Assembly: GCF_022163125.1 (NCBI RefSeq)
Contig: NZ_CP091881.1
Coordinates: 6,696,001 to 6,760,000, forward strand
Length of the DNA stretch: 64,000 nt
Source of the DNA: Paenibacillus sp. HWE-109
GTDB taxonomy: Bacteria; Bacillota; Bacilli; Paenibacillales; NBRC-103111
Direction: 5' to 3'
The notes under the pieces were generated by a model. The model searched no databases. It saw only the letters and a list, made by a program, of their open reading frames with translations, and was not told the origin of the DNA. The translations under genes were made by a program, and so were the position numbers. Of the stretch, positions 23,630 through 32,425 are shown piece after piece (the first letter of the stretch is position 1; every line of letters begins with the position of its first letter).

Positions 23630-25104
23630 TTATTCCCACCATCTTTGTCCCGCTTCTGCGGCAAATTTATGGTAATACAAGTCCATTCTTCCTTCTTGCT
23701 GCTTGCACGGATTGTTCCTCCATGCCCTTCTATCATTTGCTTGGAGATTGCTAATCCTAGTCCGCTCCCCCCACTATTGCTGTTCCTGGACGGATCTGCA
23801 CGGTAGAAACGATCAAAGATATGCGGCAGCGCTTCGTCATCCATGCCTGCTCCATTATCCGTAATGTCAATCACGACGCTCGCTCCGGCCAGCTTGGCCT
23901 GCAGTGTGATATATTTCTCGGATTTGTTCATATATTTCAAGCAATTATCCACAATGTTAGAAAAAACACGCCTCATTTTATCCCGGTCAATGGACACTAA
24001 CGTCGTCTCTTGAATCGTGATCTCTGACTTAAAATGGATGCCTTTCTTACTGAGTTCAAAATCAAGTTCATCCGACCAATCTGCCAAAAAGGAAGCGAAG
24101 TTCACAATTTCAAAGTTAAAGGGGATACGCTTCAAATCCAACTTGGAATACAAAAATAATTCATCGATTAAATGATCCATCTCTTCCGCTTTGGATGAAA
24201 TGATATCGATATACTTTTGACGTTTATCCGCGGTATCGGCAATGCCATCCCCTAATCCGTCTACATAGCCTCTAATAGCGGTCAGCGGAGTTCGGATATC
24301 ATGAGAGATATTGGAAATGAGTTCTTTGCGATTGTCTTCATACTGAACTTGAGTTTGTATGGATTCTTGCAATTGTTTGCGCATTTGTTCAAAGGCGATA
24401 CTTAGCTGCCCGATTTCGTCTGTACTTGTGATCTGGACAGGGAAATCGAGATCGCCGGCTTGCATTCTTTTCATCGCATTTTTTAATTTTTTAAGCGGTG
24501 AAATGATACTTTTCGAAACAAAATAAGTTAATAAGGTGTGTGTTAGAATCAAGATAATAAGCAACGTAACGAATAAGATAGGAAAAAACTTTTGGATAAA
24601 GTTAACTAACGGATTCACCGTCGTAATAATGAACACACTGCCGGGTTGTTGATCCGCAAAATAAAAATCAAATGAATTGATTTCAAGCAATTCTTTCCCA
24701 AAGCGCTTGACATCCCCGCGTTCCGGGTGGTCGTGATGTTTGAACACTGGCAGTTGCTGGAGCACTTCGGCATCCATTAAGGTGGGCGAAGTATAAATGA
24801 ACGTATTGTCCCTACGTATAACAAGCTTTGAATTACTCGCTTGAAGTTCTTGATCTATATCGGCTATATAAGTCAAATCGGCTAGCATGCTCGGGTTTTT
24901 CTGTGAAGTTCTTACCACTTCCTTGAACGTATGTTCCACATTCTGATTCTCAAACATGCCGACTCCCGAGCTCAACTGATCTCGAATATTCTGGAAATCA
25001 CCCCGAAACACCACCAGGAGCAGCATTGCCGTGATGATCATCATAACAAGTGGAATTAGCAGCATTGCCGCGTACGATAGCAATAATTTTAGACGAATGG
25101 ACAT
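23626..25104 (-). CDS. Sensor histidine kinase
   Basis: The 492-residue kinase has a first membrane segment at about 8-33, an extracytoplasmic sensor domain of about 135 residues, a second segment at about 172-195, HAMP, a phospho-acceptor His near 268 (ISNISHDIRTPLTAI), and the ATPase N, G1 and G2 boxes (NIVDNCLKY, DNGAGMDDEAL, GGSGLGLAISKQM). The large sensor domain separates it from small intramembrane-sensing kinases of the BceS type. The signal is unknown but likely extracellular or envelope-derived. Confidence 0.95.
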   Translation of the reverse strand: MSIRLKLLLSYAAMLLIPLVMMIITAMLLLVVFRGDFQNIRDQLSSGVGMFENQNVEHTFKEVVRTSQKNPSMLADLTYIADIDQELQASNSKLVIRRDNTFIYTSPTLMDAEVLQQLPVFKHHDHPERGDVKRFGKELLEINSFDFYFADQQPGSVFIITTVNPLVNFIQKFFPILFVTLLIILILTHTLLTYFVSKSIISPLKKLKNAMKRMQAGDLDFPVQITSTDEIGQLSIAFEQMRKQLQESIQTQVQYEDNRKELISNISHDIRTPLTAIRGYVDGLGDGIADTADKRQKYIDIISSKAEEMDHLIDELFLYSKLDLKRIPFNFEIVNFASFLADWSDELDFELSKKGIHFKSEITIQETTLVSIDRDKMRRVFSNIVDNCLKYMNKSEKYITLQAKLAGASVVIDITDNGAGMDDEALPHIFDRFYRADPSRNSNSGGSGLGLAISKQMIEGHGGTIRASSKKEEWTCITINLPQKRDKDGGNK

Positions 25105-25118
25105 GTGAAAACCCCGTT

Positions 25119-25865
25119 TTATACTTCTTTTCTATCAAATTTATAGTAACCCAGCGCCATGAACAACATGCAACTAGAAACCAGAAAAAGAGATGTCGTC
25201 AATAATTTACCAGTAGATACTGTTTGACTTAACCATAACATATGCCAGTCTGTATAGGATACAGGGGAAAATGAAGCAATCGAGCTCAGCAAGAACGGCG
25301 CAATTTTGGCTGCCGCATAGAGAACGAGCGAAAACACCATAAAACTGCTGGCACTTTTGAAAAACTGTGAGACGAATACGAATAAAGCTGACAAAGCAAT
25401 CATGGACATATAGGCTGCCAGATAGGCTTTCATCATTGCCACCGTCTCTGAGAAATTAGCGGATGTACCCGTAAATAGATTGCAAATGAACGTAACGATG
25501 CCCAGTACGATGAGTATGCCAGCTATCCCCGTACCGAGCGCAGCCACTTTCGTTCCAAATACTTGAAACCGGGAATTCGGGCGGAGCAGTGCGAGTTTCA
25601 GCGTTTTGGAAGCCAGCTCATTGGGAAACAAATCACCGATAATGGTTAAAATAACTAGCGGAATCCAAATACTTGTGTAGATCGACAGCATCTCAATTGG
25701 GAACGACTGACTAATCGCAATGAGTCCAAGAACAGGCTGTAAAGCGTGCAGTGAAATAGCCAGCAAGATAGGTAATAGAGCTGAAAAAATAGCAAACATG
25801 ACAACTTTCTTCCGATAAAACAATAAATAAAGTTCATTTAAGTAACCAGGTCGCCATCTATGCAC
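25119..25865 (-). CDS. ABC-2 type transporter permease
   Basis: This 248-residue permease has about six membrane segments. I place the start at GTG 25863-25865, which overlaps the ATPase stop (GTGCATAG) and has AGAGGAGG 9 nt upstream; the longer frame from 25901 would overlap the ATPase by 44 bp without a better site. It forms an ABC exporter with the preceding ATPase, likely for a lipid, peptide or antibiotic. It lies 14 bp upstream of the kinase. Confidence 0.9.
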   Translation of the reverse strand: MHRWRPGYLNELYLLFYRKKVVMFAIFSALLPILLAISLHALQPVLGLIAISQSFPIEMLSIYTSIWIPLVILTIIGDLFPNELASKTLKLALLRPNSRFQVFGTKVAALGTGIAGILIVLGIVTFICNLFTGTSANFSETVAMMKAYLAAYMSMIALSALFVFVSQFFKSASSFMVFSLVLYAAAKIAPFLLSSIASFSPVSYTDWHMLWLSQTVSTGKLLTTSLFLVSSCMLFMALGYYKFDRKEV

Positions 25866-26595
25866 TTGCCCTGTCCTCCTCTGAGAGCTCAAGCTCATCA
25901 ATATAAAATTGCTCTAAGGATTGATTGTTTTGCAATAATTCAGTTACGTACCCTTCCTTAATAAATTGCCCATCAGCCACAATCCCCACTCGATTGCAAA
26001 GCTGTTCCAATTCATGAATCATATGGCTTGAAATTAAGAAGGACGTCCCTTTCTCCGTAGACAACTGCTTGATCAGTTTCCGGAACATCACCGTTCCTTC
26101 AATATCAAGCCCATTCGTAGGCTCATCGAGAATGACCAATTTCGGTTCTGGCAATATCGCCGCGGCAAGCGCTAATTTCTGTTTCATCCCTGTTGAGAAG
26201 CCTTTGATCTTTTCCTTGCGTACCTTGATTAAGCCTACAAGTTCCAAAACTTCTTCCATACGCTTCTTGGTGACGGTCGGATAGAACCGAGCAACAAGCT
26301 CCAAATACTGCCACGCGCCAAGAAACTCGTGGAAATCAGCAGATTCAATCATGCTGCCGACATGCTGCATCCCCGCTTCGAATTGTTCGGGAAGCTGATA
26401 ATTAAATAAGGAGATCGTCCCTTGATCCGGGCGAATTAAGCCCGTAATTAATTTAAGAAACGTTGTTTTTCCTGCACCGTTAGGCCCCAACAAACCATAT
26501 ACATCACCGGCATGCAACTGGATGTTCATATCCCGGATGCCGCGTTTATTCCCATACTCCTTACTCAAATGAGATGTTTCCAAGATAATCGTCAT
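25858..26595 (-). CDS. ABC transporter ATP-binding protein
   Basis: The 245-residue ATPase has Walker A GPNGAGKTTFLK, the signature FSTGMKQKLALA, Walker B LVILDEPTNGLD and a switch His (SSHMIHEL). It belongs to the ABC-2/DRA type ATPases that pair with the following permease. ATG at 26593-26595 is preceded by GGGGG. The gene follows the exported protein gene by about 85 bp. Confidence 0.95.
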   Translation of the reverse strand: MTIILETSHLSKEYGNKRGIRDMNIQLHAGDVYGLLGPNGAGKTTFLKLITGLIRPDQGTISLFNYQLPEQFEAGMQHVGSMIESADFHEFLGAWQYLELVARFYPTVTKKRMEEVLELVGLIKVRKEKIKGFSTGMKQKLALAAAILPEPKLVILDEPTNGLDIEGTVMFRKLIKQLSTEKGTSFLISSHMIHELEQLCNRVGIVADGQFIKEGYVTELLQNNQSLEQFYIDELELSEEDRASA

Positions 26596-26680
26596 ATCGA
26601 TTCCCCCCATTCATAAACAGCAGACAGACTTGGATAAGTAGGCCTGTCTGCTTGAACTCTAGTACCTTCGTACGCTTTAT

Positions 26681-27601
26681 TTACTCGTTGTTGTCGTGAT
26701 TTCCATGATGATCTGGCTTCAAGTTTTGTACGGTTTTGCCGGTTAAATCAACGGTGTCTGGTGTTGTATGGTTATAACCGGACAAATCTGCTTGAAGGTG
26801 AAGCGTCACTTGATGCGCTGCCCCGCTATCGTCTTTACCTGATACGCTTAAGTCAGCTTCTTGATGGGTAATGTAATTATCAGCATTAATCGACGCCTTA
26901 ATCGAAACCTTCTCAATTTTGATATCTTGTGTCAGCTGCGGCGCCGCATTTTTCAAGAAATCTTCATTAAACGGTGTCGCAGCGTTTTGCCCGGAAGCAT
27001 CTTGCTTCTCGCCGTCATGTTCGTCTTTGGAAGCTTCTTTAATAGCGATTGGCGCCAGAGCGTTCACCACGGTAGGAATTTGAGCATTATCGAGTTGAAT
27101 GGCAATTTCTTTGGTGCCGTCCGTTTTCGTATCAACCGCTACATAGTCCTTCAAATTCCCGACTAAAGCGTCAATCACCGTTTCCACTTGCTGCGGAATT
27201 TCGGTTTCTTTCAGTTTTTTCTCAGTTTTGTGTTTCTTGTCGCCTTCCTGTTTGACGAAGTACACATCACTGGCGTTAGATTTAAGTACGGTTTGATTGT
27301 CTTGCTTATAGAAGCTTAACGATTGCTGAGTCCCATTGGCCAACACATCTGCGTTGCCGCTTGCTGTTTTCGAATCCAGACTCACTTTAAAACTCCCGTT
27401 TGCACTTGCCAGCACATTCCCGTTATCTTGCAAAGCTGCTGCTGCCTGTACGGCTACGTTTTGGACAGTTTTCGTGTTCTTGAGCGCAGATTTGTAAGCA
27501 TCATAACCCGAAGTACTCGCCAATGCACTAAACCCAGTCGTCACCATAACAATACTGCTAATCCCAACAGCGCCACCTAACATCAACCATTTCTTTTTCA
27601 T
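26681..27601 (-). CDS. Exported protein heading the ABC/two-component operon, unknown function
   Basis: The 306-residue protein has a signal peptide (about 1-29, KKKWLMLGGAVGISSIV.., cleavage after ALA) without a lipobox. The body is rich in Asp, Lys, Gln and Asn, with several alternating beta-type segments (for example SFKVSLDSKTASGNADVL, QSLSFYKQDNQTVLKSNAS, IEKVSIKASINADNYITHQ), reminiscent of LolA/LppX-like half-barrel folds; this is fold-level guesswork. The C-terminus is His/Asn/Asp-rich (DHHGNHDNNE). RBS AGGAGG. It is first of five or six genes: exported protein, ATPase, permease, kinase, regulator, glycosyltransferase. Confidence 0.8.
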   Translation of the reverse strand: MKKKWLMLGGAVGISSIVMVTTGFSALASTSGYDAYKSALKNTKTVQNVAVQAAAALQDNGNVLASANGSFKVSLDSKTASGNADVLANGTQQSLSFYKQDNQTVLKSNASDVYFVKQEGDKKHKTEKKLKETEIPQQVETVIDALVGNLKDYVAVDTKTDGTKEIAIQLDNAQIPTVVNALAPIAIKEASKDEHDGEKQDASGQNAATPFNEDFLKNAAPQLTQDIKIEKVSIKASINADNYITHQEADLSVSGKDDSGAAHQVTLHLQADLSGYNHTTPDTVDLTGKTVQNLKPDHHGNHDNNE

Positions 27602-27821
27602 GATTTCCTCCTAATATAGGGATCTTTGAGTGAAGCTCAAAGTCTCCTTGTGAATGATGGGCTTACAACTACATCTTAGTCAGCAAAAATGAAACGCTTG
27701 TGAACCAATTCTTAAATCTTTATTAACTCTGAGGGGACAATAAGAAAAGCAGCTTTGCGGCCCTGATTTTCCCACGGCGTGCAAGTCCAGGGCGCGCGGT
27801 GTCGCCGACACTTAGCAGCAA

Positions 27822-28041
27822 AACCTAATAAGGGAACTAGAGGACGCTAATTAGGCAAAAAGTAGGGATGCGAGAGGGATAGCGGAACTACAGGGTCTTA
27901 TTTCTACAAAAAGCGTAAAAATCCCCATAAAACAGCAAAATAGCGTACTGTAGTTCCCTCAACCTTCCGATATTGACACTTTTGGCTAGAATAGCGCACC
28001 GTAGTTCCCTTACGTCCGCGGGAGGCAGCTGGAGCAACTCC
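27822..28041. repeat. Dispersed palindromic repeat, copy 2
   Basis: Same layout as 1513-1730: GGAACTAGAGGACGCTAAT, GGAACTACAGGGTCTTAT, ATAGCGTACTGTAGTTCC and ATAGCGCACCGTAGTTCC in the same order and spacing. This fills most of the 27602-28164 gap between the exported protein gene and the phosphatase gene; the rest shows no gene. Confidence 0.85.
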
Positions 28042-28067
28042 GCGTTCACTCCAAAACATATATATTA

Positions 28068-28092
28068 AAAAACCTAGCCTGCGGCTAGGTCA
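28068..28092 (-). terminator. Terminator of the phosphatase gene
   Basis: Minus strand ACCTAGCC-GCA-GGCTAGGT followed by six T. Confidence 0.85.
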
Positions 28093-28164
28093 TCTACAAT
28101 TATGAGCATGAGGATAAACAGGCACGCTAAACGTGCTTACTCCCGCCTGTATGCTTGCTTTACG

Positions 28165-28773
28165 TCATTTTAGAGCGCTGCCTCGCCAAACTTTCGATTC
28201 TATCGTTTCATACCACTGAATTACACGATTCATCCACTTAAGCGCCAAAGACGAGCGCTTAAATACGCGGTGGACAACACAAGCTGCAAGGGCTCCAATA
28301 ATTGCTCCCCCAATTACATCAGAAGGATAATGTACCCCTGTCCAAACTCTTGAGAGGGCTATACATCCTGCCAATACAAGCCACAGCCTTCCTGCCTTTC
28401 TACGATGCAGCCAAATCGTCGTGGCTATGACAAACGCTCCAATAGCATGGTCGCTGGGGAATGACGCGTTGGCCGGATGCGAAATTAACTGTAGAACATG
28501 ATGGGAAACAAACGGCCGATCCTCGTAATACACTTTACTTATCAGGACACTACCCATGAATGCGAGGCAGGCAGATAAAATCGCTTCTGTTACCATCCGC
28601 CGATGAGAGCCTTTCTTCATAAACCAATAGATAACAATCCCTAGATAAAATACGTACTCGGCTTGTGAGGCGAACAAACACATCAATGGATTTAAGAAAG
28701 AAAACTTATCCCCTAATTGATTGATCATTTGAAACAAGTCGTAATCCAATTTCGTGAAACTCATTGTCATCAT
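28165..28773 (-). CDS. PAP2 phosphatase, BcrC-like undecaprenyl pyrophosphate phosphatase
   Basis: The 202-residue membrane phosphatase has the three PAP2 motifs: KVYYEDRP, the ASFPSDHA core, and SRVWTGVHYPSDV with the catalytic His. This fits BcrC-type enzymes that recycle undecaprenyl pyrophosphate in wall synthesis and give bacitracin resistance. It follows the second two-component system by 85 bp on the same strand. The gap holds a direct repeat with an 11-bp period that looks like a response regulator site, so the phosphatase is a likely target of that system. Confidence 0.88.
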   Translation of the reverse strand: MMTMSFTKLDYDLFQMINQLGDKFSFLNPLMCLFASQAEYVFYLGIVIYWFMKKGSHRRMVTEAILSACLAFMGSVLISKVYYEDRPFVSHHVLQLISHPANASFPSDHAIGAFVIATTIWLHRRKAGRLWLVLAGCIALSRVWTGVHYPSDVIGGAIIGALAACVVHRVFKRSSLALKWMNRVIQWYETIESKVWRGSALK

Positions 28774-28811
28774 CCTTTTGCTTTACTAAATGCTTCCTGA
28801 TCCAAAAGCAT

Positions 28812-28828
28812 TTACAATTACCTTACAA
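28812..28828 (-). promoter_or_regulatory. Direct repeat, candidate OmpR-type regulator site
   Basis: TTACAA occurs at 28812-28817 and 28823-28828 (minus strand TTGTAA..TTGTAA), an 11-bp period typical of PhoP/YclJ-like regulators binding one face of DNA. It lies about 40-55 bp upstream of the phosphatase start. Confidence 0.5.
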
Positions 28829-28858
28829 GATGAAGATGAGAGCCAAATGAGAATCCAC

Positions 28859-30286
28859 TTATTTATCGTTGGATATATTGGGAGATATCGGGAGTTCAAT
28901 CAACACTTTGGTCCCTATGTCTTCTTCACTTTGAATCGTTATTTCTCCGTTGTAGGAAAGCACGATTTGCTTGGCGATGGATAAACCAAGTCCCGTTCCG
29001 GCAATCTCACGGTTTCTCGATTTATCTACACGATAGAATCGATCAAAGACATAAGGCACATCTTGCTCCGGGATCCCCATCCCGTGATCTTCGATACAGA
29101 TCAACAGCCCCGTTCTTGTTCGCACAGCTTCCACGACAATTAATTTATCCCCGTTCGTGTATTTAATCGCATTCTCAATAACGATCAGGAGAATTTGTTC
29201 GAGATGAAGCGAATTCATGCCTAAGAATACCTCAGCAATCCCTTCTATCTTGGATTGAAATTCAAAATCAGGATGAAGGACCTTAACTCTGTGCAGTGTC
29301 TCATGGATGATAGGCTCCACATGGATCAAATTCTCACCTGCAATTGCAACTTGTGTTTCTACCTTTGTTAATGTGAGAAGATCTTGAACAATACCTTTGA
29401 GTCGTCTTGTTTCTTGTAAGGAAGCTTCCAAAGATTCCTCCAGAATTTCAGGCTTCGATTTCCCCCATCGATCCAGTAGAGACAAATGCCCTTCCAAGAT
29501 CGTTATGGGTGTTCGAAGCTCATGCGAGGCATCCTCCACAAACTGCTTTTGTTGGCGAAATGAAACCTCTAATTGATTCATCAACTCGTTAAAAAGCTGT
29601 GTTAAGCTGGATAATTCATCTCCATTCTGAACATTGACTACACGTTCTGTTAATCCCTTTTCTTTCACATTCCGGATTGCCGTCGCAAGTGCCCTGATGG
29701 GATACATGAATTGCCGTGCAATAGCTAAACCACAAATAGCACTTATGAATATGGCAAGAATACCGCCAATAAGCATAACGAAAAGTAAAGTTCGGCTAAA
29801 ATGATCGAATGTTTCTAGATTACTTACTAATTCTAATGTTCCCTTAAACTCCGCTGTTCTGATTGGACTCCTATTCACGAGAAGATGGTCTGACTTAAAT
29901 GTAATGTCAATCACTTCTGCCGTAGTAACATACTTAGGTGCAACCCATGCTTCCTCGAAGTGATTTGAAATAGACAGAATAGGGATATTATCACTGCCAA
30001 TAATACGTACTAATTGGTTTTTCCCTATCATTTTTTCAATATATAATCGAATCTCAGCCATTTGCAAGGTGTCTAATTGACTCCCTTTTTCTTGCATGTA
30101 GGCTTGAAGCTGTATCCTGTTTACTTGCAACTTATCTTTCTCCTGATTCATCATCCAATGCTTGAGAACCACATATTGAGCGAAGTTATAAGAGGCAAAT
30201 AGCAGAAATATTAAAGCTGTCGCTCCCAACATAAGTTTCCATTTGATGGGAAGTTCACGAAACATACGCGTCAATTTATTCATCAT
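28859..30286 (-). CDS. Sensor histidine kinase (ArlS-like)
   Basis: The 475-residue kinase has membrane segments at about 18-40 and 165-190, a sensor domain between them, HAMP, phospho-acceptor His near 255 (EDASHELRTPITILEGHL) and ATPase motifs NAIKYTNG, DHGMGIPEQD and GTGLGLSIAKQI. Architecture and length match ArlS/YkoH-type kinases. It overlaps its regulator by 4 bp. Output probably includes the downstream BcrC-like phosphatase. Confidence 0.94.
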   Translation of the reverse strand: MMNKLTRMFRELPIKWKLMLGATALIFLLFASYNFAQYVVLKHWMMNQEKDKLQVNRIQLQAYMQEKGSQLDTLQMAEIRLYIEKMIGKNQLVRIIGSDNIPILSISNHFEEAWVAPKYVTTAEVIDITFKSDHLLVNRSPIRTAEFKGTLELVSNLETFDHFSRTLLFVMLIGGILAIFISAICGLAIARQFMYPIRALATAIRNVKEKGLTERVVNVQNGDELSSLTQLFNELMNQLEVSFRQQKQFVEDASHELRTPITILEGHLSLLDRWGKSKPEILEESLEASLQETRRLKGIVQDLLTLTKVETQVAIAGENLIHVEPIIHETLHRVKVLHPDFEFQSKIEGIAEVFLGMNSLHLEQILLIVIENAIKYTNGDKLIVVEAVRTRTGLLICIEDHGMGIPEQDVPYVFDRFYRVDKSRNREIAGTGLGLSIAKQIVLSYNGEITIQSEEDIGTKVLIELPISPNISNDK

Positions 30287-30951
30287 CGCATCACATATCC
30301 TATGCCGCGCACGGTTTGAATGCAGCCCTCTTCCCCATTGCGATCAAGTTTATTCCTTAGATATCTAACATACACGTCCACAACATTCGTCTCTACAACA
30401 GAATCATAGCCCCATACGTGATCCAACAACATATCTCGCGTAAGAACGAGATTATGATTTTTCATAAACATCACCAAGAGATCGAACTCACGTTTCGTTA
30501 GCTCGACAATTTCTTTATCTCTATAAACAATGCGAGCATCCATATCGACTCGAATATTTTTGAAAGAGAGTACCGTATGCTCCTCGCTATCCTCCATCCG
30601 CCGGAATATCGCCCTCATCCTCGCCAATAATTCCTCAATGGCAAATGGTTTGGGCATATAGTCATCAGCGCCACTATCAAGTCCGGACACCCGATCAACA
30701 ATACTATCTCTTGCAGTCAACATGATAATAGGCGTTTTCTTGGCAGCTCGGATTCGCCGACATACTTCAATCCCGTTGAGCACCGGCAGCATAATGTCTA
30801 GCAAAATCATATCCCACTGATGCTGAACAGCTAATTCTAATCCCGTTTTGCCATCGTAAGCCGTCTCGACTTCAAAGGATTCATGCTCCAGCTCTAGTTG
30901 AATAAACCGCACGAGATTTTTTTCGTCTTCAATGATTAGTATGCGTTTCAT
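30283..30951 (-). CDS. OmpR-family response regulator (ArlR-like)
   Basis: The 222-residue regulator has phospho-acceptor D about 52 (MILLDIMLP), the KPFAIEELLAR segment and a winged-helix C-terminus (LTKREFDLLVMFMKN, VVDVYVRYLRNKLD), a pattern close to ArlR/YkoG. It is the first gene of regulator-kinase-(phosphatase). The promoter lies at 30979-31006. Confidence 0.95.
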   Translation of the reverse strand: MKRILIIEDEKNLVRFIQLELEHESFEVETAYDGKTGLELAVQHQWDMILLDIMLPVLNGIEVCRRIRAAKKTPIIMLTARDSIVDRVSGLDSGADDYMPKPFAIEELLARMRAIFRRMEDSEEHTVLSFKNIRVDMDARIVYRDKEIVELTKREFDLLVMFMKNHNLVLTRDMLLDHVWGYDSVVETNVVDVYVRYLRNKLDRNGEEGCIQTVRGIGYVMR

Positions 30952-30978
30952 CGATATCTCCTGTAACTGTTTATTATC

Positions 30979-31006
30979 ACTATACCTTTCTAAGATGAGA
31001 ATTCAA
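30979..31006 (-). promoter_or_regulatory. Sigma-A-type promoter of the second two-component operon
   Basis: Minus strand -35 TTGAAT (31001-31006), 16-bp spacer, -10 TATAGT (30979-30984). Confidence 0.6.
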
Positions 31007-31227
31007 TGATAGAAGTCCTTGTTCAAAAAATTTATCTATTAGTGTGGCCCTTTATCGATTTCACTATTCTTCACTCGTCATATTCACTCTTATCTGATGT
31101 CGGAGGATGCAAGAAGCCAGGCGAATTTTTACGTGGAGTCACTTGGTGGAGAAATTCGGTGTTACGTGGATGATTACCAAACAGTAACCTTCGGAAACAT
31201 GTTCGAGGGCTGCCGAATGAACCTGAG

Positions 31228-31422
31228 GCAAGCTCCTAACGAACTCAATAACCTTTATTTGAGCAAAATCGTTCATTTTAAAAATCTAATGAATCCCCGA
31301 TGCGTTATTTCCTACAATGATCACCATTTTCGCCTTTAAATTGCTCGATAACGCCAATGCAGTTCATTAGATCGCCAAAGGAACCATTTTCGCGGCCATA
31401 AGCTTCATCCAGTTCATTACAG
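31228..31422. repeat. Copies of the TAACGAACTC repeat family in inverted orientation
   Basis: A plus-strand copy (TAACGAACTCAATAACC..TTATTTGAGCAAAA, from 31228) faces two minus-strand copies (TAATGAACTGCATTGGCGTT..ATCGAGCAA, up to about 31375, and TAATGAACTGGATGAAGCTT, up to about 31422). The core resembles the tandem units at 1161-1412. Facing copies give MITE-like terminal inverted repeats around about 150 bp. This explains most of the gene-free 31012-31667 gap together with the SLH remnant. Confidence 0.65.
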
Positions 31423-31429
31423 TGGACAC

Positions 31430-31587
31430 ACTTACTCTTCTGTGCCCACATGTTCAGCAGAGCCGTAACCGCCTCATCTCTTCTTGTTGCAAGATCACGG
31501 GGGGCGAATGCAGGGTTCCCTTTCCCTTGCATTAGGCCTGATTGCTTCATAATCGGCAATGCTGTCTTTCGCCCATGCTGGGATCCC
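31430..31587 (-). pseudogene. Remnant of an S-layer homology (SLH) domain protein
   Basis: The minus strand encodes pieces of an SLH repeat in two frames. From 31587 one frame reads GIPAWAKDSIA, then after a shift another reads IMKQSGLMQGKGNPAFAPRDLATRRDEA and VTALLNMWAQKSK. Together they match the usual SLH pattern (pAWAkdsIaimkqsGLmqGkgnG.FaPrdlaTRaEAvt.LLnml). No upstream part of a gene is present: the first frame hits a stop just before GIPAW, and the end runs into the repeat family. It is a decayed C-terminal fragment of an exported, wall-bound protein. Confidence 0.75.
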
Positions 31588-31667
31588 TGATTATTTCTTA
31601 TTGACACTAACACTAATGTCATCCTTTATGATGAAATTAGTTTATATATAGAAAGGATGAGAGAACC

Positions 31668-32330
31668 ATGTCCGATTCACAACCAACCCAACTGTTGGAA
31701 CAACAACTTTTTTTCGATGTTATTCGAGAGCGCCGCTCCGTCCGAAGCTATGATCCTGCGGTCAAGATTTCACGGGAGGAATTGACCGACATCTTGCAGC
31801 AAGCTACGTTGGCTCCTTCATCCGCGAACATGCAGCCATGGCGTTTTCTTGTTATCGACTCGTTGGAATTACAGCAAAAGCTGCTGCCAATTGCGTTTAA
31901 CCAGCAGCAAGTCGTCGAAGCTTCAGCGGTCATCGCCGTACTCGGGGACTTGGAGAATATCAAATTAGCCAAGAAGATTTATACCCAAGCCGTCGATGCA
32001 GGTTTCATGCCTGAACAGACAGCCAATTCCTTCATAGAACGCTATACAAGCATGCACGCAAGTATGCCTCCGGAAACCCTCCGACAGATCGTCTATACCG
32101 ATTGCGGGTTAGTATCTATGCAACTCATGAGCATCGCTCGTGCCAAAGGCTACGATACGGTACCAATGGGCGGCTTCGACAAAGGAAAATTCATCGAAGC
32201 TTTCGGAATTTCAGAGCGCTACGCTCCGGTTATGCTCATTGCCATCGGCAAGGCGGCTAACCCTGGGCGCCCTACAACCAGGCTGCCCGTTGAAGATGTT
32301 ACCTTCTTCAATGAAATTCCCGAAGAATAA
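31668..32330 (+). CDS. Nitroreductase family flavoprotein
   Basis: The 220-residue protein has the nitroreductase N-terminus with RERRSVRSYD (FMN phosphate contact, about 20-29), APSSANMQPWRFLV, and a C-terminal PMGGFDKGKF...ISERYAPVMLIAIGKA segment. These FMN enzymes reduce nitro compounds, quinones or flavins with NAD(P)H. RBS AAAGGATGAGAG upstream of ATG. It is a single gene with its own terminator. Physiological substrate unknown. Confidence 0.92.
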   Translation: MSDSQPTQLLEQQLFFDVIRERRSVRSYDPAVKISREELTDILQQATLAPSSANMQPWRFLVIDSLELQQKLLPIAFNQQQVVEASAVIAVLGDLENIKLAKKIYTQAVDAGFMPEQTANSFIERYTSMHASMPPETLRQIVYTDCGLVSMQLMSIARAKGYDTVPMGGFDKGKFIEAFGISERYAPVMLIAIGKAANPGRPTTRLPVEDVTFFNEIPEE

Positions 32331-32340
32331 GAACATGCCA

Positions 32341-32385
32341 AGACCTTCGCATCCACTTGCATAGTGGAATACGAAGGTCTTTTAT
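32341..32385. terminator. Terminator after nitroreductase
   Basis: AAGACCTTCG..CGAAGGTCTT with an inner CCACT/AGTGG stem, then TTATTT. Confidence 0.85.
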
Positions 32386-32425
32386 TTGCATCTTTGGCAG
32401 ATGCCGCGGCATCTTGCATTTTCTT

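Noticed and set aside
31097..31339. 80-aa plus-strand ORF
   Set aside because: It crosses the repeat family at 31228 and shows no family or ribosome site.
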